In this document: positions 25,459 to 34,008 of the stretch, one piece after another
Layout of the letters: each line of letters begins with the position of its first letter
How positions within the stretch are numbered: the first letter of the stretch is position 1
Origin: Pseudoalteromonas sp. BSi20652
GTDB lineage: Bacteria > Pseudomonadota > Gammaproteobacteria > Enterobacterales > Alteromonadaceae
Direction: 5' to 3'
NCBI RefSeq assembly: GCF_000239855.1
Contig: NZ_BADT01000018.1
Span: forward strand, 1 to 46,280
DNA: 46,280 nucleotides
The notes under the pieces: generated by a model
Database searches by the model: none
What the model was told of the DNA's origin: nothing
The model's input: the letters and a program-made list of their open reading frames with translations, nothing else
Program-made: the position numbers and the translations under genes

Positions 25459-25872
25459 ATGACAAATTCAATGAGTTCAGATGTGCAAAATCGTCTGCAG
25501 TGGTCTCTTTTATCGCTTCGCTTAGGTGTTTTTATCGTGATGGTTATGTGGACGTTCGATAAATTTGTAAACCCGGGTCATAGCGCGCGTATTTTTGAAC
25601 ATTTTTACGGCATTAGTGGATCATCTGATATGGTTGCTTATGTCATTGGTGCTTTTCAGCTTGTTTTAGTACTGGCTTTTTTAGCAGGTATTAAAAAGCG
25701 CATCACTTACGGTATTATTTTTGTAACGCATGGCCTATCTACGCTTTCTTCTTACAATCAATATATTGATGGTTTTAATAACTTATTGTTTTTCACAGCA
25801 TGGCCTATGTGGGCTGCGTGTTTTGCACTTTACTTGTTGCGTGACCAAGACGTAAAATTTACTGTAAAGTAA
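25459..25872 (+). CDS. Small DoxX-like four-helix membrane protein
   Basis: A 137-residue protein from the ATG at 25459, preferred over an in-frame ATG at 25399 because AAAGGAAG lies just upstream. It has about four membrane helices (roughly 20-36, 58-78, 84-101 and 110-128). The N-terminal LSLRLGVFIVMVMWTFDKFVNPGHSARIFEHFYG segment resembles the DoxX/MauE-type superfamily. The function is unknown and there are no cysteines of the kind seen in the bufferin DoxX. It lies between the second TonB receptor (divergent) and the H+-ATPase. A 14-bp perfect stem follows it, so it is probably monocistronic. Confidence 0.6.
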   Translation: MTNSMSSDVQNRLQWSLLSLRLGVFIVMVMWTFDKFVNPGHSARIFEHFYGISGSSDMVAYVIGAFQLVLVLAFLAGIKKRITYGIIFVTHGLSTLSSYNQYIDGFNNLLFFTAWPMWAACFALYLLRDQDVKFTVK

Positions 25873-25909
25873 TAAAACAATAGCTATGCCTATGAGGTTA
25901 TAGCTAAAA

Positions 25910-25950
25910 ATACACTGGGCTGAGTTATTGACTATTTCAGCCCAGTGTAT
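25910..25950. terminator. 14-bp perfect stem after the DoxX-like gene
   Basis: ATACACTGGGCTGA (25910-25923) pairs perfectly with TCAGCCCAGTGTAT (25937-25950), with a 13-base loop, 37 bases past the stop. On the plus strand it is followed by AGCCTTTAAG; on the minus strand by TTTTTAGC. It is likely a terminator, though the T-run is on the opposite strand. Confidence 0.55.
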
Positions 25951-26158
25951 AGCCTTTAAGCTCCTTCGCGAACAGCCCACCTTCTTACGATCTTCTTAAT
26001 ACAATCCTATTTTTATTATTTCTGATTAAATATTGCGTTAGATCAAAGTTTATATATTTGTAAGAACAATATCGACAGCTTTAGTTTATGTTAGCTATAC
26101 GGTTAGTAGGTTTTAATTACCTCAAGTTATTCAACTCAATGTTGTATAGAAGGCTCGT

Positions 26159-28675
26159 ATGGAAAAGGCTAAAATTTCGTCAGCGCACCAGTCACCAAAT
26201 TGTTCAGTAAATAAATCAACAAACAATCAAAATAGTGATGAATGGAGTAAGCTCGATTTAGCGCAATTTCAAGCAAAACTAAAAACATCATCCGACGGGT
26301 TAAGCCAAGCTGATGCCACACAAAGATTGGCACAATATGGACCTAACGAACTAGTTGAAGAAAAAACAAATCTAATCCTTAAATTTTTATCTTATTTTTG
26401 GGGACCAATACCGTGGATGATTGAGGCTGCTATTATTTTATCGGCACTCGCTAAACATTGGGCTGATTTTTTTATTATTCTTATATTATTGCTATCGAAT
26501 GTATTGGTTGGTTTTTGGGAAGAACACCAAGCTGGGAATGCAATTGCTGCATTAAAGGCAAAACTAGCTAATAAAGCACGCGTTCGCCGCGATACTCAAT
26601 GGCAAAATTTAAATGCCAGCGAACTTGTACCAGGTGATGTTATTAGAATGCGTATGGGCGATATAGTGCCTGCAGATGCCCGTTTACTCGATGGTGACAC
26701 AGTGGAAGTAGACCAATCATCACTTACTGGCGAATCGTTACCGGTTAAAAAGTCGGCGGGTGAAACCGTTTATTCGGGCTCTATTATTCGCCAAGGTGAA
26801 ATAGAAGCAATAGTATACGCAACCGGTGCCAATACCTTTTTTGGTAAAACAGCACAGTTAGTACAAGGGGAGCGAACCGCAAGTCATTTTCAGCGTGCAG
26901 TGCTTAAAATTGGTAACTATTTAATAATGCTTGCTGCGGCTTTAGTGCTGCTTATCGTTATAGTTGCTTTATTTCGTGATGATCCAATGATTACCACATT
27001 ACAGTTTGCACTCGTATTAACTGTTGCGGCAATACCCGTCGCAATGCCAACGGTACTATCAGTTACCATGGCTGTAGGCGCTCGTTTATTGGCGAAAAAG
27101 CAAGTGGTTGTAACTCGTTTAGCTGCAATTGAAGAGTTAGCGGGTGTAGATATCCTTTGCTCTGATAAAACGGGCACGCTCACACAAAACTTATTAACGT
27201 TAGGCGATTCATTTTGTGTTGCTAATGCACTTAATAAAATAACTAGCGAAGACGTTATATTGTTCGGGGCGTTAGCTTCTCGCTTAGAAAATAACGACCC
27301 GATTGATTTGGCCGTGTTACAAAGCGTTAAAGCTAATCAAAATATTGATTCCTATCACGTAGAGCATTTTCAGCCCTTTGATCCCGTGAGTAAACGGACC
27401 GAAGCGTCAGTTAAAAATGCTGATGGCAAAACGTTTAAAGTAACCAAAGGTGCACCTCAAGTTATTTTAGCTTTATCTGCTAATAGGGAGGCTGTAAAAG
27501 TTGCAGTTAACGCGTCTATTCATGAATTTGCAGTGCGTGGATTTCGCTCTTTAGCGGTTGCTAAAACAGATGATCAAGGTAAATGGCAATTTTTAGGTGT
27601 ACTCCCGCTTTTCGATCCACCGCGTGAGGAGGCAATACAAACCATTGCCGATGCAAAAAAAATGGGAATGAGCGTTAAAATGGTCACGGGCGACCAAGTG
27701 GCCATTGCGCGCGAAACGGCGAGTAAACTGGGTTTAGGGACAAATATTCTTGATGCCAGTGGATTTGATGTGACTGAGGGTCATCAAACAGCCCTGTTAG
27801 ATGATTCTATCGAGAGCGCTGACGGATTTGCGCAAGTATTCCCTGAGCACAAATACCATATTATTGATGTACTTCAGCGCCGTGGCCACATAGTAGGAAT
27901 GACAGGCGATGGCGTAAATGATGCACCAGCACTTAAAAAAGCTGACTGTGGTATCGCTGTATCTGGCGCTACAGACGCTGCGCGCTCAGCAGCATCAATT
28001 GTATTAATGACCGATGGTTTATCGGTGATTATTGATGCAGTTAAAGAAAGTCGAAAAATATTTCAGCGCATGAACAGTTACGCAATTTATCGGGTTGCAG
28101 AAACGCTCCGCGTATTACTTTTTATGACAATGGCGATATTAATTTTTAACTTTTATCCGTTAACAGCCGTCATGATTGTAATGCTTGCTTTACTTAACGA
28201 CGCTGCTATTTTATCTATTGCTTACGACAATGTTCATTATCAAAATAAACCCGAAACATGGAATATGCGGCTCGTTTTAAGTATTGCATCTGTACTTGGA
28301 ATTGTCGGTCCCATTGCAGCCTTTGGGTTGTTTTACTTGGGAGATAAAGTATTCGAACTCGACCGTCCTCATCTTCAAACATTAATGTACTTATTACTGT
28401 CGGTGGCAGGGCATTTGACTATATTTTTAGCGCGTACCCGAGGTCCATTTTGGTCTATTAAACCGTCTGCTATATTAATGGTCGCCGTATTTGGCACGCA
28501 AGTTATAGCAACGTTTATTGCGGTTTATGGTGTGTTTATGACCCCGCTAGGATGGGGATGGGCACTTGCTGTGTGGGCATATGCTTTGGTGTGGTTTTTT
28601 ATTAATGATGGTTTGAAGCTAGTGGCGTATCGAATTTTTGATCCAGCAAAAACAACGTTGTTAGAGAAAAAATAA
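26159..28675 (+). CDS. Type III P-type H+-ATPase (plasma-membrane proton pump type)
   Basis: An 838-residue P-type ATPase of the fungal/plant/archaeal proton-pump class. It has an N-terminal cation-ATPase domain, the actuator motif SSLTGESLPVKK, the phosphorylation motif DKTGTLTQN with Asp336, KGAPQ in the nucleotide domain, MVTGDQVAIA, and the hinge GDGVNDAPALKKADCGIAVS. About ten membrane segments are expected. Family knowledge suggests ATP-driven proton export, or another monovalent cation, which is unusual beside the respiratory and sodium pumps of a marine bacterium. No heavy-metal-binding domain or CPx motif is present, so it is not a copper pump for the bufferin locus. The ribosome site (AGAAGG) is fair. 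Transcription appears monocistronic. Confidence 0.88.
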   Translation: MEKAKISSAHQSPNCSVNKSTNNQNSDEWSKLDLAQFQAKLKTSSDGLSQADATQRLAQYGPNELVEEKTNLILKFLSYFWGPIPWMIEAAIILSALAKHWADFFIILILLLSNVLVGFWEEHQAGNAIAALKAKLANKARVRRDTQWQNLNASELVPGDVIRMRMGDIVPADARLLDGDTVEVDQSSLTGESLPVKKSAGETVYSGSIIRQGEIEAIVYATGANTFFGKTAQLVQGERTASHFQRAVLKIGNYLIMLAAALVLLIVIVALFRDDPMITTLQFALVLTVAAIPVAMPTVLSVTMAVGARLLAKKQVVVTRLAAIEELAGVDILCSDKTGTLTQNLLTLGDSFCVANALNKITSEDVILFGALASRLENNDPIDLAVLQSVKANQNIDSYHVEHFQPFDPVSKRTEASVKNADGKTFKVTKGAPQVILALSANREAVKVAVNASIHEFAVRGFRSLAVAKTDDQGKWQFLGVLPLFDPPREEAIQTIADAKKMGMSVKMVTGDQVAIARETASKLGLGTNILDASGFDVTEGHQTALLDDSIESADGFAQVFPEHKYHIIDVLQRRGHIVGMTGDGVNDAPALKKADCGIAVSGATDAARSAASIVLMTDGLSVIIDAVKESRKIFQRMNSYAIYRVAETLRVLLFMTMAILIFNFYPLTAVMIVMLALLNDAAILSIAYDNVHYQNKPETWNMRLVLSIASVLGIVGPIAAFGLFYLGDKVFELDRPHLQTLMYLLLSVAGHLTIFLARTRGPFWSIKPSAILMVAVFGTQVIATFIAVYGVFMTPLGWGWALAVWAYALVWFFINDGLKLVAYRIFDPAKTTLLEKK

Positions 28676-28698
28676 ACAATGTAACAAATATAAAAAAT

Positions 28699-28724
28699 GG
28701 TTATAAGCTAAGTGGCTTATAACC
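28699..28724. terminator. Terminator between H+-ATPase and hemerythrin genes
   Basis: GGTTATAAGC and GCTTATAACC form a 10-bp stem with a 6-base loop between convergent genes. On the minus strand it is followed by ATTTTTTATA, so it should terminate the hemerythrin transcript and probably also the ATPase transcript. Confidence 0.7.
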
Positions 28725-28782
28725 AAACGTACACAAGGGAGTGTTTACAAGTTAGTTTAATTACTTGTGTTTATAAAAATGC

Positions 28783-29208
28783 TTAATGCATTGCACCATT
28801 GTATTGCTTGGCAAGGCTTTCTTTTTTCTCCTCAGTGAGTGCTTTACCCGCTAATTGAAATACTTCATGTTCTTCTTCACTTAAATGATGATGCACTAAG
28901 TGATGTAATTTTTTAGCGGTTACTAACCAAGCCGATGAGCTCATTTCGGTGTCTTCAAGTTGTTCAATTAATTCATCAATTTCGTGATGTTCAGCAACAC
29001 TGTGGCGTGCTTTTTCTTGAGTTAAATCGTTAAGCATAAGTGGGTTGTAAAAATAACGCTCTTCAAATTTTGCGTGTTGTTCTAATTCTGTTTTTAGCTC
29101 GTCCATTAGCGTGTGGCGCTGCTCTGTCTCGCCATGGGTTTGAATAAGTGCATCAACTAATTTTCTTTGTTTGTCGTGGTCATGACGTAGCGCTTCAAAA
29201 ATATTCAT
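28783..29208 (-). CDS. Hemerythrin HHE-domain protein
   Basis: A 141-residue cytosolic four-helix protein. The di-iron ligands of the HHE family are visible: ALRHDHDKQR near residue 9, the KFEERYFYNPLM helix, AEHHEIDELIEQLE, and HHLVHHHLSEEEHEVF. Such proteins bind O2, NO or iron and are often induced by nitrosative or oxidative stress, but the ligand here is unknown. A good ribosome site (AAGGATTAATT) precedes the ATG. A 23-base near-perfect palindrome at 29321-29343, 113 bases upstream, is a possible regulator site. Confidence 0.85.
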   Translation of the reverse strand: MNIFEALRHDHDKQRKLVDALIQTHGETEQRHTLMDELKTELEQHAKFEERYFYNPLMLNDLTQEKARHSVAEHHEIDELIEQLEDTEMSSSAWLVTAKKLHHLVHHHLSEEEHEVFQLAGKALTEEKKESLAKQYNGAMH

Positions 29209-29713
29209 AATTAATCCTTTTACAATTTATTTGCTTATATCACTAGCTTGCAAACTAAATGCCAAATATTAAGTTGATGTATTTTATCGCTTTTATTTTA
29301 ATTTTTATTTTTAGGCTACTATCACTGTAAATTTTACAGTGATATGAATGCAATAATTTCAGGCTTTTACGTAGTTTAATTATAAAGGGAGTATAAATCC
29401 CTACAGAACCTTACAAATATTTACTGGTTGTTTATTTTATTGCAGTGATAAAGTAACAACATTATTTAGGTACAACCTATATATTACTCTCGCACATAAA
29501 TGCCTAGTAGCACGTTAACTTAATAGGATAGTTTAAGTATGAACATAAAAATCCTCATTAGCGCACAAATTAAAAAGGATGAAAAAAATGACACTTTTTT
29601 GATGCCATCGGTACGTTCTTTTTTGTAATTTTTTGTAATGGTGGTAGAAAGTAAATAGGCTAACTTGCAGCTGTAATTTAAAGTAAATAAGTTGCGTAAA
29701 AATAGGATTAGTT
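29209..29713. other. 505-bp AT-rich divergent intergenic region
   Basis: It separates the hemerythrin (minus) from a small lipoprotein (plus). The one striking structure is the palindrome at 29321-29343. A 29-codon open frame at 29539-29628 was considered and not accepted. Otherwise it is AT-rich without clear features. Confidence 0.4.
29321..29343. promoter_or_regulatory. Perfect 23-base palindrome upstream of hemerythrin
   Basis: ATCACTGTAAA and TTTACAGTGAT are perfect 11-base arms around one central base. The arms are too close for a normal hairpin loop and have no T-run, so a dimeric regulator site is the better reading. The regulator is unknown. Confidence 0.5.
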
Positions 29714-29971
29714 ATGAAGCAATTATTGATAGCAATTCCACTTTTTTTATTACTAAGCGCTTGTGCGGCACAGCCTTACGCAGGCTCGGCAAAATGTATG
29801 GAACAAGCTGATATTGCTTACGAAACCGATACACGTAAAAATGAGACATTAGATAATGAATGCAAAGCTGCAAAAGTAAATACGCCTAATAAAGAGCTTG
29901 AGAATCATGGCTTGGTTGATAGAAGCCTTTTGCAACTAATCGTCAGCGTTTTAAATGGCGTGTTTCAGTAA
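29714..29971 (+). CDS. Small predicted lipoprotein
   Basis: An 85-residue protein with a lipoprotein signal: MKQLLIAIPLFLLLSAC, lipobox LSAC, lipidated Cys17. The mature part is short and polar, with two further cysteines (KCMEQ, NECKA) and a hydrophobic C-terminus (LLQLIVSVLNGVF) that could be an amphipathic or membrane-facing helix. A ribosome site (AGGATTAGTT) precedes the ATG. I do not recognise the family. It is followed 28 bases later by another small gene on the same strand, so the two may be co-transcribed. Confidence 0.65.
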   Translation: MKQLLIAIPLFLLLSACAAQPYAGSAKCMEQADIAYETDTRKNETLDNECKAAKVNTPNKELENHGLVDRSLLQLIVSVLNGVFQ

Positions 29972-29999
29972 TACAGCATTAATATGATTAAAGGTATGT

Positions 30000-30218
30000 A
30001 TGAGGGAAGAACTAAGAGCAAAAATAATTACCGTATGCGATAAAAAAATAGCAGTTAAAGGCGAAAATGTAGGGCTTTCTTTTTATGCATTTTTTGCTAA
30101 TAAAAACGACGACCCAGAGCTACTTATGGAAGCTGCTACTTGGTGGATACACACCCATAAATTAGATCATTTTGTAAAAGCACATAAAATTAAACAAATG
30201 GTTTTAAACGAACTTTAG
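30000..30218 (+). CDS. Small conserved-looking protein, possibly DUF6500
   Basis: A 72-residue soluble protein with no signal peptide or membrane segment. It begins MREELRAKIITVCDKKIAVK and includes GLSFYAFFANKNDDPELLMEAATWW, a composition and rhythm that look like a real conserved protein rather than a chance frame. I have a weak recollection of this pattern as DUF6500. Aromatic residues and acidic/amide clusters are notable. Only a weak ribosome site is visible (AAAGGTATGT just before the ATG). The function is unknown. Confidence 0.6.
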   Translation: MREELRAKIITVCDKKIAVKGENVGLSFYAFFANKNDDPELLMEAATWWIHTHKLDHFVKAHKIKQMVLNEL

Positions 30219-30254
30219 TCAAGTAATTGAGCCAATACTTGTAGCTGTGTTTAT

Positions 30255-31898
30255 TTAATCAATAACGACTTGGTTTCTTCCGTTTTCTTTTGCTTTATAA
30301 AGTAATGTATCTGCATGCTTGATAAGAATATCTAGTGTGTTTTTTAAAGGGCTACTTACAGAGGCACCTACACTAAAAGTTATTTTTGCACCTTTAGGAA
30401 AGTCTTTCATACTATTGCACTGCTCGGTGAAACTAATAGCGAGTCGGTTAAATATATCGCGAATAGCTAGTTCGTCAATTGTATTTAGTGCAAATAACCA
30501 TTCTTCACCGCCATAACGACCAAACTTATCATCACAACAGAGTATCTGTTTTGCAGCTTTTGCAAAAGCAATAAGAACCATGTCTCCAACATCATGCCCA
30601 AATTGGTCGTTAATTTGTTTAAAGTAATCTAAGTCAACAATCGCTATGGTCATTTTACCTTCACCAAGCTTAGCTTCTGCTTCGCGCTTTACTCCTCTGC
30701 GATTAGGACAATTTGTTAGGTCATCTGTTAATGAAATTTCGTAATACTTTTGACGTTGTCGAACCTGCCGAGAAAATAAAAATAATGAAACAATGACTAA
30801 AATGAACGCGATAGCAGCGCTAAGTCGCCAAATTATTTTTTGTTGATGTTCTTCTTTTGCTTGTAGCTCACTAATGTCTTTTGCGTATTCTAGTTGCTGT
30901 ATTTTGTCTTCTTTTTCTTTTACTTCAAACTTTACCTGTAGTGTTTTTATATTACTTTCACTGGTTGCTTCGTAGTGTTTGTTTGTATAAAGGAGCTTTT
31001 GTTCAATTGCTTCAAAAGCATCGTCAGTGTAGTTGAGGCGTCGCTTAAGTTCATACCGTTTACTTAAAAACTCAGCTTTATAAATGCTGCGACTGAATTT
31101 ATCTAATTTTAAAAACACCTCATCGTTTACTTCATTTGCTTTATCGAGTGAATCTAGTTTTATATATATGTCAGCTAACAAAATGAGTGATGCAAGTTGC
31201 ATATCATAAACACCAGCAGAACGCGCGAGCTCAATGTTTTCTTTAGCTAAAGTTAAAGCTTTATCGTAGTTTGCCTGTAGGTACTCAATATTGGCAATTG
31301 AATACTGAGCAAAGGTTAACCCTTTTTGCATATTCACTTTTTTAAAATAAAGCAATGCTTTGTCTAGGTATATTAAGGCATTTTTAGGCTTTTTTATCTC
31401 AAGCAATATATTGCCTAAACTCCAATAGGCTTTTGAGGTAAAAAGCCCATCTTGTGTTTGCTCATATGCCGCAACCGCTTTTTTTGCATAATATATGGCT
31501 TTGTCTTTTTCGTTTAGATAATTGTATGCATCAGCTATTTTTCTGAAAAAGTATCCTTGGGATGCAGAGTCGTCATCTTTTAATGCTAATTCTAAGCCTT
31601 CTAGTGCAACATTTAGGGTCTTTTTCAATGCATCTGTATCGGTGTAATAGTAAGCAAGTGCTCGCAAAATAATGATTTTTTCTTTAGTTGGATACTGTTG
31701 AAGGCTATCTTCTAATTTTGTGGCTAGCATTTGTGCTGGGGTTGGGTTTGACTCCCTAGCTAGAGACTTGAGTTGTGATTCGAGGAATAATAAATATACA
31801 CTTTTTTGATTTGGTAACTCTTTATTATTAAGGTAATAGGATAAGTGTGTGTTTAACGCCTTGTATTTTTCTTGCCTAAAAAGTAACTCCGCATACAA
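30255..31898 (-). CDS. TPR-GGDEF diguanylate cyclase, main part of a frameshifted gene
   Basis: A 547-residue open frame. Tetratricopeptide-type repeats fill about residues 1-300, a coiled coil lies at about 320-352, one membrane helix at about 355-376, then a GGDEF domain from about 388 (LTDDLTNCPNRRG; DLDYFKQINDQFGHDVGD; RYGGEEW). The signature is GGEEW at 463-467, with Trp in place of the usual Phe. No RxxD inhibitory site precedes it. The likely role is synthesis of cyclic-di-GMP in response to a periplasmic signal. The first codon is a TTG without a ribosome site, whereas the frame is open upstream to 31964. It therefore looks like the continuation of the signal-peptide fragment at 31961-32173. 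Confidence 0.8.
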   Translation of the reverse strand: MYAELLFRQEKYKALNTHLSYYLNNKELPNQKSVYLLFLESQLKSLARESNPTPAQMLATKLEDSLQQYPTKEKIIILRALAYYYTDTDALKKTLNVALEGLELALKDDDSASQGYFFRKIADAYNYLNEKDKAIYYAKKAVAAYEQTQDGLFTSKAYWSLGNILLEIKKPKNALIYLDKALLYFKKVNMQKGLTFAQYSIANIEYLQANYDKALTLAKENIELARSAGVYDMQLASLILLADIYIKLDSLDKANEVNDEVFLKLDKFSRSIYKAEFLSKRYELKRRLNYTDDAFEAIEQKLLYTNKHYEATSESNIKTLQVKFEVKEKEDKIQQLEYAKDISELQAKEEHQQKIIWRLSAAIAFILVIVSLFLFSRQVRQRQKYYEISLTDDLTNCPNRRGVKREAEAKLGEGKMTIAIVDLDYFKQINDQFGHDVGDMVLIAFAKAAKQILCCDDKFGRYGGEEWLFALNTIDELAIRDIFNRLAISFTEQCNSMKDFPKGAKITFSVGASVSSPLKNTLDILIKHADTLLYKAKENGRNQVVID

Positions 31899-31960
31899 TG
31901 CGGCCGCTTCTAGATGAAGTTTTTCCCAATTTTGCTCTTTGCTTATTTTAAACGCTTGGG

Positions 31961-32173
31961 TCAGTTTTTTTCGTTTAGAAGGTAGTCTAGCTTATTCTGT
32001 TTTATGGCATTAATCAGGGCTTGAGTCGCATCAAAGTCTAGCGCATTTAAAGTTGCATTTAATGAATTGCCGTTAGCTGAGGCAAGTTTACTCAAAAATA
32101 AAAATGAAACTAGAATAATACACTTTGTCCAGAAGCTGTTATTTAAAGTTCTTGTTTGTGTATTGCTAGTCAT
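31961..32173 (-). CDS. 5' fragment of the TPR-GGDEF gene with signal peptide
   Basis: 70 codons from an ATG with a strong ribosome site (AAAGGATTAAC). It carries a signal peptide (FWTKCIILVSFLFLSKLASA) and the beginning of a helical region (LNATLNALDFDATQALINAI). It stops at a TGA directly after GAA AAA AAC. Reading -1 at this point gives KLTQAFKISKEQNWEKLHLE and then joins the main part at 31898, for a product of about 639 residues. Signal peptide, TPR sensor, membrane helix and GGDEF is a common architecture, which supports one original gene. Confidence 0.65.
   Translation of the reverse strand: MTSNTQTRTLNNSFWTKCIILVSFLFLSKLASANGNSLNATLNALDFDATQALINAIKQNKLDYLLNEKN
31964..31970 (-). other. 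A-AAA-AAC heptamer at the frame break
   Basis: On the coding strand the zero-frame codons are GAA AAA AAC TGA, so the heptamer A AAA AAC sits in the register required for -1 tandem slippage and is followed at once by a stop. The A-run is 7 long (31965-31971). One extra A would also restore the frame. Confidence 0.6.
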
Positions 32174-32352
32174 GTTAATCCTTTGCTGACTTATTTTTAT
32201 TAGTAAAATACTTTTCTCACATTGCTTAATAAACTAGGGCTTTAACAATTTTTTATACTTATCTTTGAAGGAATAAGACCATGAACAATATCAATTTAAT
32301 TAATAAAAACCAACATATTGTATAATATAGTTGCTTTTGGTACGTGTTTTTA

Positions 32353-34008
32353 TTAAAAATCTGCGGCTACTTCAAACTCTAATCGTTTGAGTGTAATTGG
32401 GTGAGTAAATGCTAAATATTCAGCGTGTAAATGTAATCGGTCAGCTTTTTTCCCATAGTGAGTATCACCTACGATAGGCATATTTAACCCTAAACTGTGG
32501 GCACAATGTACTCTTAATTGGTGAGTTCGCCCTGTTTTAGGATATAACTGTAATCGGGTAATATTGTTATTACGATCTAAAACCTGCCAGGTAGTAAGTG
32601 ATGGCTTGCCATGTTTATAACACACCATTTGGCGCGGTTTATCATCAAAGTCGAGCACTAAGGGTAAATCAATTACTCCGCTATCCTCAGCTACATTACC
32701 ATTAACTAATGCGACATAGCGTTTATCTATGGTGCGTTCAATAAATTGCTTTTGCAGTGCTTTATGTACTCGTTTATTAAGTGCAATCATCAATAATCCA
32801 GAAGTCGACATATCTAATCTGTGTACAATTAGCGGGCCTGACGCCTCTGGAAACTGTGTTTTAATGCGCATATAAACAGAGTCATCAATATTAACGCCAG
32901 GTACCGATAAAAACTCAGCAGGCTTATTTACCACAAGTAAGTCGTCATCTTTATAAATAATACTTAAATCTTTACCTTTGGCTGGGTTGATAAGTAGCGG
33001 GTTATCTTCAACATCTAAACCCTTTAGCATGTGCCCAAGTATTGGTTGGCATTTGCTGTAACAAGAAGGGTAGTAGTTTTTATGCTGCCTAATTGCTGAT
33101 TTAGGCGCTGCTCCCCACCAAAATTCAGCCATAGCAAGTGGCTTTAAGTCATGTTCATAGGCGTATTGTAATAATTTAGGCGCTGCACAATCGCCAGCAC
33201 CCGAAGGAGGAGTGTGCTCAGGTAATGCTGCAAATATGGTATTTAAATCTGTAGTTTCACCATTTGCATTTAAAAATTGGTACTGCGCAAATAGCTTTTT
33301 TTGTAAGCTTTTAGAAAGCGTTTTACGGCGCTTTTTTAAATGAGCAATTTCATCAGAAATATTGATGTGTGTTTGCTGCAGTGACTCGATTATATTTTGC
33401 CAATAGGTTTTAAGTGCCAGTAGTTGCTTTTTTTCTACGATGCTTTGCCCTGCGAGCTTATTTTTCAACTGCTCAAAATCACTTTCGCTAAGCTCTAATT
33501 CGCCTTCGGTACGTTGTATTTTACGTTGCTGGCGACCGGCTTGCATTTCTGCCTGTTGAGCTAATAGGGCTTGCTGGTAGCTCTGTGTTGCATCATCAAG
33601 TTTGCTATTAACTTCAAGCAGTTGTTCGCTATTTTCTAACTGCTTAATTTGAGCATTAATATCGTTAATTATTTTACTTTGAGCCAAATAGCTATCGTCT
33701 TGCAGCTGCATGCTAGAAACAGGCGGCACAAAGCTAATATTGCCTTTATCACCTTCAATTTGCCCCGAATAAGCGCTTAAAAAGCCTAATTGTTGCTTAG
33801 CATTTTTCACCACTAAAACCCCAAACATTTTACCGGCATTTTCTGCTTTTAAATGCATTAACGTTTCAAGTTGTTGCTGTAATTGTTTTGTGGCTGCTAC
33901 AGCTAATGGTTGCGGCTCGTAATAAAAAGGGAAAGTAAACTTTTCAGGAAGCGCGAGAGCATCAATATTTTGAGAAAATAATGTAAAGCACGAAGCAGAA
34001 TTTGACAT
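32353..34008 (-). CDS. RluA-family pseudouridine synthase with long N-terminal coiled coil
   Basis: A 551-residue protein. The C-terminal domain (about 345-551) is an RluA-type RNA pseudouridine synthase with the catalytic motif VHRLDMSTSGLLM (HRLD at 396-399, catalytic Asp399), KRYVALVNG and GRTHQLRVHCAH. It isomerises uridine in rRNA or tRNA. Residues about 105-245 are strongly helical, Gln/Lys/Glu-rich and coiled-coil-like. Two Cys-containing segments follow, GAGDCAAPKLLQYAYEHDLKPLAMAEFWWG and SCYSKCQPILGHML, which are typical of this large RluA-like subfamily. The target base is unknown. It is transcribed divergently from poxB. Confidence 0.87.
   Translation of the reverse strand: MSNSASCFTLFSQNIDALALPEKFTFPFYYEPQPLAVAATKQLQQQLETLMHLKAENAGKMFGVLVVKNAKQQLGFLSAYSGQIEGDKGNISFVPPVSSMQLQDDSYLAQSKIINDINAQIKQLENSEQLLEVNSKLDDATQSYQQALLAQQAEMQAGRQQRKIQRTEGELELSESDFEQLKNKLAGQSIVEKKQLLALKTYWQNIIESLQQTHINISDEIAHLKKRRKTLSKSLQKKLFAQYQFLNANGETTDLNTIFAALPEHTPPSGAGDCAAPKLLQYAYEHDLKPLAMAEFWWGAAPKSAIRQHKNYYPSCYSKCQPILGHMLKGLDVEDNPLLINPAKGKDLSIIYKDDDLLVVNKPAEFLSVPGVNIDDSVYMRIKTQFPEASGPLIVHRLDMSTSGLLMIALNKRVHKALQKQFIERTIDKRYVALVNGNVAEDSGVIDLPLVLDFDDKPRQMVCYKHGKPSLTTWQVLDRNNNITRLQLYPKTGRTHQLRVHCAHSLGLNMPIVGDTHYGKKADRLHLHAEYLAFTHPITLKRLEFEVAADF

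Noticed and set aside
29321-29343. Reading the palindrome as a LexA box
   Set aside because: The spacing between CTGT and ACAG is 7 bases rather than the 8 of gammaproteobacterial LexA sites.
29539-29628. 29-codon open frame beginning MNIKILISAQIKK
   Set aside because: Weak ribosome site with long spacing, no recognisable family and no sign of conservation available; kept as intergenic.
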